Assembly (NCBI RefSeq): GCF_019059575.1
Contig: NW_024882988.1
Span: 90,797-154,796, forward strand
DNA: 64,000 nucleotides
Direction of reading: 5' to 3'
Origin: Amphibalanus amphitrite
Lineage: Eukaryota; Arthropoda; Thecostraca; Balanomorpha; Balanidae
Shown here: one piece after another, positions 25,901-37,700 of the stretch
Numbering within the stretch: the first letter of the stretch is position 1
Layout: every line of letters begins with the position of its first letter
Translations under genes and position numbers: made by a program
Notes under the pieces: model-generated
What the model saw: the letters and a program-made list of their open reading frames with translations, nothing else
Databases searched by the model: none
What the model was told of the DNA's origin: nothing

Positions 25901-28900
25901 AGAACACACCTTCCCTGTACAGCACGTCTATTGTCCTAACATTAGTCACGACACATAGTTGCAAGAAGCGACTTGAATGCGGAACCTGCCTGTTTTGAAG
26001 CCCTGTTGTCTGTTGGGTGACACTGCACAGAGGTAAGGATGGGGTGTGATTTTGCTGCTGTTTGTCAGGTGCAATATGTATGTCAATGATCACAAAGTAC
26101 TCTAAAGGTTTAAAAAATGCACAGTATGGCCTAACAAAGCACATTACCTAGGTTTTGACAAGCAGCGCAGCGACTGTGGTACAAAGGCCCAGTCCCATGC
26201 TGATGCTCATGTTAGTAGCTGGATCTGCTCCCAGGAAACAAAGGTAAAACACTATTGACAGCTTTAAGATGAAATCTGCAGGAAAACTAAGCCATCTATA
26301 AAATCTAACATAAGCTTAAAAGCGCAACAGAGCATTTCTGATTCAACATGCAGCACTTCCGCTTTCATCCGCCATCAGCAACTCAGTTCAAAGAATGATA
26401 CATTACATCACTAAAATTTATTTCAAAACGCCTCTGCATGGTGTTTACACAAACAACAGTTCTTTACTAGGCATGGTCGACCTCAGGCCACCCACATGAC
26501 TTCACCAGTTTATACGTTTATATAGCCTTGACTTCAGCATACAGGGTATTATCAATGTTCAACGGCTCAAGGTTAGTCGTCTTGGATGCTCAGAAATAAA
26601 AAGGTGAAAATTCATTGTCTCTTCCTTAGTTGTCACCATCAATAGATTGTGGACTCCTCAGAGCATGTCTTGATTATGGAGTTGAAACAGCAGTGAGCAA
26701 ATCATTTATCATTTTGATACTACACTATGATTAATTTTAGAGAGTTGCACATTTGAACTTGACACCTGCCATTGATAAGTTCATGGCTCCTGCATTCTTC
26801 AGTCACATTTAGGACGGCCTCTTAACTATTTAAATACAAAAATAAAAATACTACAAGAATTAGAAGACAATTAGAATTAGTTTTGCATATCAATTTATTT
26901 CTCCACCTCGTGGCACCGGAACGAATGGGCGCTGTTCCAAGAGGCGTTGTTATTTTTCAAGGTTTCAATTAAAAACAAGTCGACAGATACAGAAACTTCG
27001 GAAAAGGCGGTGACGTCACAGGTTTTAAGTGCCAATACCAATACATTGTGGCACTTATTTGCACAGATGTCAAAATCAAACACAATTTTATTTGCGATGA
27101 AGTAATTGCTGGAGAAACGGTTTTCACGGCTCTGATTTTCAAAGAACGCCCATCAAGATGGCTATCTCAACTCAATTTTAATGTTAAGGTGGGACAGTCC
27201 CTTTAAGAAAATTTGGAAACTGATGCAAACAAAACCCACTGGGAAAATACAAAAACTAAACCAAATTTAAGCAATGTGAAAGAAAACCTACTTGATATTG
27301 AATTTTGGGAATCTTGAGAATTATCCAATATCACATCATGTCACACATAGGAGGGTTTTCATCCGCAACCAAAAAGATCAGAGAATCTCTAGCATCATTA
27401 GTTTGTTAATAAAAGTTAAAATGTAGTCATCAAAATAACTTACTTAGCACTACAACTCCAAAAACTAAGAAGCCACTCAACAATGATGGGCTACAGGGCT
27501 ACATTACGTTTAACACTTATATATGGCGATAGTGAGACAATTCCAACACAGTCTTTTTTCCTTCACCGACGGCTTTTTAACGAACAGAACCTTAAAAGGA
27601 TACTCACAAAACACACTGTAAGTAACGAGGAATTCTACAGAGTATTTCGCGATGAAAGCTTCTTTAAATGTCCATAAATTTGTCAAAATAAATCACAACA
27701 ACCCACCCCCTTCTCAACAAAATTTTTGCGATCATGGCGGCGGCGCTATGTTTATGTGGCGGCATCTAGGTAGTATACACAACAGTATATCAAATAAATA
27801 CGTTTTTTAAGTAAATATCAAGATGGAAAACAAAATTTAACAAATAAAAAATAAAACCTTAATCACGAAGTCTGAAAACTTGAACGAAAAACAAAAAAAA
27901 ACTTGATCATATATGTTTTATTATACAATTGGCCAGAATCGCTACCTGCCGCAGCTGCAACAATCAAGAAGTGTTCGCTCATTTTCGATTGATGATGATG
28001 ATGCGTAAAAGTCGCAAAAGTACCCAATGATATTTCAAGCTTACCATGTTTTCTGCTTACGCTGCTAACGATATCCATATCTTGAAAAGAGCCTAACATA
28101 AAATAGCAAGGAAAGCAGCAGATAGTTGTCTACAGAGATTCGGTTGACACGTGGGCATGAATTGCAATAGATTAAATCAGTTTTGCTGATAAATGGATGG
28201 ATTTTCTCTTTTTTTGGAAGACAGTGCTAAAGTTAGTGTCACCTATTTTGTATGCTTTCTCAGGCTTTTGATATTGCAGCATCAATGGAGTGAATTTAAC
28301 AGCAAGGTCAATCCCAGACAGATTCATCAATTCCCATAAGTCAAGCTTTTTTCTGTTGGTAAGTGCTGGAAAGTATAATGTATGTTGCAAATACTTCCTT
28401 CAAGTATGCATTAGAGTCACCAATTATGAATGATAATGTTCACACACATCAGCTTGCAAGATAACTTTACTCATAGAATGTAGTTAATATAATCATGTAA
28501 ACTTTGTATAGGTGTGTAATCATGACCTAATTGACTGAGGTGCTTGCTGTTACTGTTAAAATTTGTGCCATAGGCACTTGAAATGATAATATTCATTGAA
28601 AAGAAGGGAGTCATGATTGCCATGTTAATATTCATGCAATTTGAATTGTTCTCAAAATAGTGTAATCAATCATGCTTATTATAGCAATAGACTAAGACAG
28701 TAACTAGATTGCTATTTTTGATGGGCCGGGCCGGGCTGGGCTTGGAATATTTGCCAAGAGCGGGCTACGGGCTGGGACGGGCTCTGAACCCATGGGCCCG
28801 GGCCGGGCTGGGCTGGGGATTTTGGGGCCCGTGGCGAACACTGTTACACGGAGTTCTGTCGTGACAGACGAGACCGGTCGTGTCGTCGGGCAGCAGAGGC

Positions 28901-31643
28901 TGGGGGTGGGATTGGGCGGATGAGGTGCTATGAGCCTGCTGCTAATCAGAACAGTTATGAAGACAGCCGTGAACTTTGTGCGGGAAAACACTTATTCAAG
29001 TAGCAACTGGGCTATACCTACTCGTATGAGATTTTACCCTACTGTCGCGTACAAAATCGATAATGCACTGAAGGAATATGGAATTGCGTTTATGTAATTC
29101 TGTTCTCGAATATTTAGGCTAACCAAGACGACTAAGGCTACCTATCAGTCTGCACTTATCTTGTAGAGGGAGCCGGAACATGATGTTCTACTCCCTGACA
29201 AATTGATTGTGATAGCACCCTGAACATTGTCCATAAGATCGAAACGTGTTTGTGCGGGAACAGACTAGCATTAATGCCGGGTAAATGCTACCTTCTGTGA
29301 GTTAGGTGATGAGCATGCTTCAGCGGCCTCATCGCCCATGTGAGCGATGGGTGTCGCCTGTCGGTAAATGCCTTTGCTAGGGAAAGTTTTCCTTCTAGTC
29401 ATGGCCACCATGGGAAAAATAAAAGGATGGTGTAGCAACGGTAGATTAGCGTTCAAAACAATATTTATTTAAAAGATGATGGTGACGCTGGGACTTCGTT
29501 CACTAAAAGATTAAATTAAGTTATCCTTCCATTATGCTTTCGCGACTAATTGTAAATTGCAATGCTTGTACCTAGTGTTCGTTCAATGTAGCAGGCACCT
29601 ACCGTTTCGCCTCAAATGGGCCACTTCAGATGTTTAAAGGTAATCAGTGGTGTCGGTAAGAGCGTGGTGTTTCCAGCCTTCACTCTTGTTTCGATGACAC
29701 CGGCAGTTTCACGGCTGAGGGCACACCATCGCTCAACCCGAGTTGACGTTTTTAATTACAGTCCGCTGAAAAGGGACTCAATCACACAACAACCACAACC
29801 ACAGTCGCTGGTCGTTTGGCGAAATGGATCAGTTGCTCAATGGCAATCTCACCATCTTGATTTTGCCATGAGTTAATAATGTAGGAGAAATATCAAAATG
29901 AGCACTGAACCCGAAGAGTTAAAATCGTTTACAATGGCTGAAATCCCTTGGCTTACATAGAACACAGCTCATGGCCATTATGTTTAGCGTTGTTATGTGT
30001 AAAAGGCGTATTTAATGTCATTTAGTGATGGCACACGATTCAAGATCCGCCAGTTTTTAATATATCAATCCCACTCACCCATTCCTCCTTATCCAAAACC
30101 GTCTCTCACACGCACTTTACCTCTCTCCCTCTCTGTTCCAGGTATGTCTTCTGGCAGCTGCCGCAGCCGTGGTGACCACAACTGAGGCCGGCCTTCAGAG
30201 GGAGCGCCGCGACTTGTTCAGTCTGTTCGGCCTGGGCAGCAGACGGCGCGGCAGGAACCACGCAGGAGGACGGGGTCGTAGCAGGGGTCATGGCCACGGC
30301 CACGGTAAGCCGAGCGGGGCGCGGCCGTACCCAGTCTCGATTGGGCTGAAGCCACATGCGATCGTGGTGCCGACGCCGTCAGGAAGCTACGGGCCGCCCT
30401 CAGGAGGGCACGGCGGATCCGGAGGACATGGGGGACACGGAGGATCCGGCGGACACGGTGGAGGAGGACATGGTGGATCCGGAGGGCACGGCGGACTTGG
30501 CGGAGGAGGACATGGTGGATCCTCTGGCGGACACGGTGGATCCGGACACGGTGGATCCGGAGGACATGGTGGCGGCGGTGGACACGGTGGACACGGTGGG
30601 TCCGGAGGACATGGTGGATCCGGACACGGTGGGTCCGGAGGACATGGCGGCGGCGGTGGAGGGTACAGTGGAGGCGGACACGGAGGATCCTCTGGCGGAC
30701 ACGGAGGTGGAGGACATGGATCTTCAGGAGGACACGGAGGTGGAGGACACGGCTCCAGCGGAGGACACGGCAGCGGTGGCAGTGGCGGTTACGGCGGCGG
30801 ACAGCAGATCGAGCCGGACGTCTCCCTCGCGTGCGAGGCCTGCAAGCAGTTCGAGTGGGTGCCTCTGCCGGACACCTCCTACAGTCAGCCGCAGCCACAG
30901 CAAGAGTACGGCGCTCCCACGACTTCAGTTCCCGAGCAGAGTTACGGCTCGCCGCAGCCCACCACGCCGGAGTACGGCGGGTTTGTCCCCGTCCAGCCCC
31001 AGCAGGGGTACGGAGGACCCACGCATCAGCCCCAGCAGGGGTACGGAGGACCCACGCAGCAGCCCCAGCAGGGGTATGGGGGACCACAGACCTCAGGACG
31101 TGGTCACAGTGGCTCTCAGGGAACCTCTCACGTCGTGCAGAGCTCCATCACGGTCCAGCCTCAGCAGAGTTACCGAGGACCTCAGAACTCGGGTCACAGC
31201 CAGGGTGGGTTCCGGCAGAACAGCAGCCCTATCTTCTACCCTTCATCAGGCTCCTCTGGCGGTAACAGCCAGAACGGCTACTCCTCCCCGCAGCCGCAGA
31301 GCATCATCAGTCCCCAGCAGGCTGATTACCTGGCCCCTGCGGAGCAGCACCAGCAGGGCGGTCAGCAGGGCGGTCAGCAGGGTTACACCGCGCCAAGGCC
31401 AGAGGACATCATCAGCTCCAATCAGATCGGACAGCAGTACACCACACCGCAGTCTCAGCCGCAGCAGCAGTATAGCTCACCGCAGCAGCAGCCACAGCAG
31501 CAGTATACCTCGCCGCAACCGCAACAATCCGGAGGTGGTCAGAGCTACAGTGCACCTCGTCCAGAGGACATCATCAGCCCGAACGAGATTCAGCAACAGT
31601 ACAGCTCACCTCAGCCACAGCAGACGTATGATGCCCCACAGCC

Positions 31644-31684
<41 letters not shown>

Positions 31685-31764
31685 CGGGAGGTCAGGCATA
31701 CAGCTCTCCTAGACCGCAGGACGTCCTCAGCTCTGGGCAGGCACAGCAGCAGTATTCAGCCCCT

Positions 31765-31795
<31 letters not shown>

Positions 31796-34700
31796 CCTAC
31801 GACGCTCCGAGCCCTCAGCAGCCGCAGGCGGCCGGGCCCGGTGGTCAGACATACTCGGCACCCCGCCCTGAGGACATCCTCAGCACCAGCGAGGTGCAGC
31901 AGCTCGGTCAGCAGGGCTCCGGACGGTCTCCGTTCGTCCAGGCCGGCTCCCCGCAGGAATTCGGCTCTGCCCGGGGCCAGTCTGTCTCCCAGGCCAGCCT
32001 CGGTGGCGGCCAGTCTCAGAGAGGACAGTCGACGGGCGGGTACGGCCCTCCCAGCGCCGCTGACATCATCACCGGGCCGCTGCCGGCCGGCGTTCAGGTC
32101 GGATCAGGGAGTTCAGCGACCTCCGGGCAGCAGCAGGAGGTGCGGCAGGGTTACGGACCCCTGAACAGCGACAGCATCCTCGGAGCTGCGGATGGCGGCA
32201 GTGGAAACCTTGGACTTCTGACGCCCTCAGTCACAGCGGCGCCGGCAGTTGCTTCTGGGTTCACCTCTCAGACGTCGGCACCAGCGTCTCCGACTGGTTT
32301 CGGCCCTCTGTACGACAGCAGCATCGTCTCTGAGGAGGAGGCCGCTCAGGGGGTGGCACTGTCAGGTCAGGGTTCTGAGGCTCCCACGGGCGAGTACGGC
32401 CCTCCGGACGGCGGCAGCGTCGTCTCGGAGGTGACGCTGCAGCAGGGTCAGGACTTCGTGACCTCTCCAGCCAGCGGCGGCGAGCAGCAGCTGTCCTTCG
32501 AAGGCGTCTTCTCGGGAAACCAGCAGTCGGACGCGCAGCCGGTCTCGTTTGAAGGCGTGCTCTCTGGAGGGTCGGTTGGAGACGAGTTCGCCAGCCGTCC
32601 TGACTCGTACGAAGATAACTTCATCGCCGGGCAGACGTCGGAGAGCGGTGGCCAGTCGGAGTCACTCGACTTCAGCAGCGTCTTCGTCCAGGACGAGCAG
32701 CCCCGGTGAGTTGTAGGCGCCTTCTCGTATGTGGCCGCTCCTCACAAATTGAAGGGAAACTTGCCGTTTACCTGTGATTTTCTATCGTGTTTCGTAAACG
32801 TGCGGTAGCATTTCCGGTATTTTGTGCGATGAAGCGATAAGAAGTTACGTGATTACCAGATAATAGCCTGAGACCACGAGTCGTTTTTGTGGATGTTCAC
32901 AACCACGCCTAGCTACTCGAGCAAACAAGGTTCATAACCACTGCGGCGGGCCCATTCACACCCGCGCACGGCTCACCCAGTGTGCGTTACATCCCTCCCT
33001 TTCGCGTGAATGAGTGCTTCAAGCGTAACTGCTCGGCGTTCTCTGCATGTAATGACCGTGTAATGTCGGTTTCAGTCCAGCTGACGGCGGTTTCTCTGAA
33101 GCGGCTGCACAGGTGAATCCCAATCAGGTGGGTGACTTCAGTCTTCAGCTCACTCTGCCCTCCCCTCCCTCTTCCCTCCTCGTCTTCCTATACTCCCTCC
33201 CTCTCCCTCCCCTCCCTCTTCCCTCCTCGTCTTCCTATACTTCCTGGACAGCAAGCCAAATGTTATCGCGCCTTTTACGCTATGCTAACTTTTATTTTCC
33301 CATTGTTAGCTTACGGGAATTCACAGTAGGTATACAGCAAGTTCTTAAGCCGTTCCCTTCCCTCCCTTCACCGTTTCCTGTCCCCGTTTAGCTGCCCATG
33401 GTGCCTGTGTGGGAGGCAGCCGGGGCGTCCCGGGGATTCCGATTGCACACACCGCCGCCGGTAATTGAAACAAGCCTCCGGCGGTCACCGGCGGCCGCGC
33501 ACGTGACCCCGGCTTGACCCCACGCCGAGGAAAGTGGCGGCGTCAGCGCGATGGAGGAGGGGGACGGGTGGGGAGGGGTGTAATATGCACGAGCCGCGCG
33601 GCGGCAATGATTGATCTGAGAAAGTGGCCGTGAATACGTTTGGCTGGTTTGTGGAGAGGTGTCTGGGGTCAGGTGGAGTAACTGGTCACGTGGGGTGTCC
33701 CGGAGATGATGTAATGAGCCGCCTCTGCCCATGACGGTAATCAATCTCCGTCCAGTCGCAGAGGCGGGCACCAGACAGGCCTCCCGCCTCAAAGCCCACG
33801 TCGTTTCTTGTTCAGACCCACGAGCTTGAATACCGTGGCGTGTCAGCCGTCCCTAAGTGCTGTTCGGCTGAAATTCGACGTCATCGAATCCCAACAGCTC
33901 CTCTTTCAATCCGCTCAAATTCTTTTCAGTCTCTGTGCGTTACCGCTACCATCCATTTTCGTTCCCGTTCCCCTCTCGGTTCCGTCCTATTTCCGTCCGT
34001 TTCCGTCCCGTTTCCGTCCTGTTCTTATCAGGTCTCGCCCCACCCCATCTTCTTCCCACTCTTCTAGCCCCTAGTTCTCGCACGGTTGTCGCTTTTAGCT
34101 CCCGGCTGTTTGTCAATTATCGGTGCTTATTGCACGCCACTCCTCGACACTCATGCGGTGCGTCTGCCCCGCGGGTGTCCGTCGGATGGGAAGGAGGCTG
34201 GGAAGGGAGGGAGGATGGGAGACGGGGAATGGTGACGATATTCCATGAAGGGCCGTTTGAAAGCCTATAGGAGGCAGCAATTTGAGAAAGGGTACGGTTA
34301 CAGCTAGTTGGAATTCATTATGAAGTAAGCACGCGAGTAAGTTTGTGGCTCGCTCTTCCGATGTCTTCACGCATCATAGTCATAGTGGTGTGCCTACACT
34401 TCCGGGTGCGATAATTTATTGTCCGAGCCCTTTACCCCAAGCGGATTAAAATTTACTAGTTATTGAGCCCGGAGAAGGACATGCGTAAATGTTTTCAGAC
34501 ACATCGTCTGAAAACATTAATTATAACACGTTAATTAAAACACGTTAATTATAACGGCACGCGTCTGTTGCAGGTGGATCTCGGGTCAGTGTTCCAGCCG
34601 GCTCAGGCGCAGGAAGAGTACTCGCCTCCAGCACAGGACCAGTTCAGGTATGTACAGTCGACTACAGAATGATGTTCCACTTTTCACAGGCAATTATTTG

Positions 34701-37700
34701 CCTGGATTGGTAGGCTGTGCCGCATCACACGGGCTGAGTTCACAAATTATAGCGTTGTCCCAATGCTCATAATCGACACGCTTAATTGCGTGATAAACGG
34801 CACAACTTAGCGCTCCGGTCAACTGATAGCTTCTGAGGAGTGGAACATCATTCTGTAGTCGACTACTCGTATACATCGGAATCAGCCGATGCAAAGTAAA
34901 ACGCTTTAAAACTTTAAAGCTCTTTTTACCCGTTTTATATCAGTCAAGAAAAGTATGAAATTATCGGTAACAGTATGTCAGTTCGCTCATCTAACCATTA
35001 TGTGCGCTCCCACAGCAGCTCTGTCCAGCCGAGCGATGAGCAGGGACTGGCGCAGGCGGTCGACTCTCCAACCCAGGGCTACCTGGCTCCGGAGAGTGCC
35101 GGTGGATCAGGCCAGTCGGGCTCCCTCCTACCAGACATCGACATCCGGGCCAATCTGCAGAAGGTAGTCACCGATCAGGTGGACGAGACCGTCCGCAACG
35201 CTTTCATGACCGCTAACCCGCTCGTGGAGGAGGCTCCTTCGCTGGAGGAAACGCTACTAACGAGTGACCAGCCGCCTTCAACCCTGACAACACCTCAGCG
35301 GACCTACGAGAGCGCGTCGCTAACACCTGCTCAGACTGCCGAGCCGCCGGCGACCGCGGCGATACCTGCCGGGCAGTCGGTGGCGCCACCAGCCGGTGGT
35401 TCGGTGTTCGGGGCGAGAATCCGTCCCATAGCGGACGGTTACCTGCCGCCGCCGCTTACTCCGGTGACCGCTTCCGCTTCAACTGACCCGCAGGCCGCAG
35501 ATGGAGTAGGTTAGTGCATGGGGCCTGCTTTTGATAATACTGACGATACTGACGATAATGCTGATTCAGCTTTGCCTGACTACCAATGACAAAGGAATAA
35601 CAAAAATAGGACGACAGTCGACACCTAACTTTATTTATTTAACGCTAAAAGTAAGCTGTGCCGTGAAATAAACACAAACACCCACAAACCACCATCCTTA
35701 CCAAAAAATTTATCTTTTTCAAGAATAGCTCACCAAAGCTGAGCCTCCAGTAACGCAGTGAGACCAGTCGCCTTGTCCTTCGGCTGAATAATGTGTAACG
35801 CAAGCTCTTCATTCGAACCTACCTAACTATCTTTCAAATTATTTCCTTTGGGTTCCCGCATAGTTCGTACCTTTAGTTGCTCCATCCACCTCACACAATT
35901 ATGTTTTTCTGCATTTCACGGCAGAGCACCATGTCAAGGACAATGCAATGGAAAGGGCATAATATCAAGGATAATCCATACGAATAGCACTCATACTTTC
36001 TTAGGTGCTTTAGCCGGTGAATTTATAGTCACTTATATCTTTCTTTCTTGGCACAGATCAGTGCTCATCCTCTTCAATCTGCATTTGCACAAATCATTTT
36101 GCATATTTTAGCTAGTGTACTTCTTTAAGTTCACGTTCATAGTTTCCTTGTCAGTCTCGAAGCCCGCAGCTTGCACAAACCGCCACTGCTCCCAGTTCCC
36201 ATATAAAATTAAACCGTTGGCTGGTAGTTATTAAAAATAATTTGATTTTTTATAACCACAAATCCATAAATTGTCTTGCAAACTGCGCACTGCTTCTAAA
36301 CCTAACCCTCTAAATATTCAGACGCGAATAACTCCATCTAAACTGCATGTCTTTTCGCAGGGTCGCGGCCTGACCGCGGTGGTCACCGCCGCCCCTCCGG
36401 CCCGCTCGACTCACCAGCACCCCAGCATGTCACTCCTACGGTCTCTGCTCCACCCTTCTCCTCTCCCCTCCAGCCGGAGCCCCTCCCCGCCCCAGAGTCC
36501 GCCAGTCTGGTCTGGTATGATGATGAGCAGCAGATCCACTCCGTACCGGAGGAGGCTGATTTTCCGTTATCTTCCAACGCCCTAGGACAGTCGTTTGGGG
36601 AGGTTGACGTAGCTGTGATAAATAGCCCCGAAGGAGGTTCGCTAGAGAGGCCTGCCTCGGATGGAGCTGACCAAACGCAGGAATCTGGGCAGTCTGGGCC
36701 GTCAGACTGGTCAGACTTCAGTGCCGAGACTCTGAGAACGAACTTTATGGCTGCTATGGAGCGTACTCGACAGAGGCTAGATGCCGAAAGCCAGAAGGTG
36801 CTGAATGAAATCGCCTCGTTGTCAGGCGAACCGACCGCACCTGGACTCAATGTCGGCGAGGTGATTTTCCGCAACACCAGCACGGATTTGATGATCAAGG
36901 GCCTGCAGCAGCTGGAGGTCTACGAGATGAAGCTGAAGCATCAGCTGCAAACGCTGGCAGGGGCAGGACCAGGCCCTGGAGACGTTGGAGGGGAAGATTC
37001 TCTGAGTAAACACGAGCCTCCGACTAGGCAAGGGGAAGTATTCACTGGTGACACCGACTTCTCATTTGACGCAAAACGTATCCGCAATAATGTCGATAAT
37101 GTTGCAAAGGTCGAAGTTTCTAAGCCTGGCCCATCGGATTATCCGTCTCAGGCCGCGGGGGCTGTGTTGGAATCAATCGCAGCTTTAGGTGCTGGCAACG
37201 CAGAGCAATCAGCACCGGGAAGTGACAATCAGTTCGTGGATAGTGGTTTATCTATAAATCAGCTCGACACCTTGGCACAACCAATTGGCTCAGGGCTGCC
37301 TTTATCAAAAATTAAAACCGAACAAAATGATGGCAATAAATTTGAATCTCCCTTTTTCACTCAGCCACCTTCGAAGCATTCAAATTTCAAATTTGATTTT
37401 ACAGATGACAAACTGTTGCCTGTTCCAGATTTTCCCGACTTTCCTCCAAAGGAAGGCTCAATACTGTCAAATGCAATCGATGGTCCTCAGCGATACGTCT
37501 CCACCACCATACGTGCCATCCAAGACGCGTTCAGGAATGGTGTGCCAGAATCGCTGGGTGGACATTCTTCAACTGCAGCAACGTTTATTAACGATTATGA
37601 CTATGATGGACAGCGAATGAATGAGGAAGACACATCCCTCGAAAGTTTCTTTTGGGGAGAGCATGACTGGAGCTTAGGTGGAGACTTTGGAATGAAGCTT

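Larger units (their letters stand above)
16970..30141 (+). other. 13.2 kb first intron of the large secreted-protein gene
   Basis: The intron holds a TTAA-type element (18766-19555), a 68-bp tandem repeat (22605-22806) and a hAT-type element with a second element inside it (23899-28851). GC-rich islands at 18150-18480, 20640-20850, 21000-21600 and 23430-23900 contain E-box-like CACGTG words but no exon I can support. They may be regulatory. No nested gene was found on either strand. Confidence 0.65.

Noticed and set aside
30218..31087. Long minus-strand frames opposite the Gly/His and Gln/Pro repeats
   Set aside because: They are antisense shadows of a GC-rich repetitive coding exon.
35506..35511. 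Alternative donor GTAGGT four bases before the chosen one
   Set aside because: It would leave phase 0, which does not fit the next exon; the GTTAGT donor leaves phase 1 and does fit.
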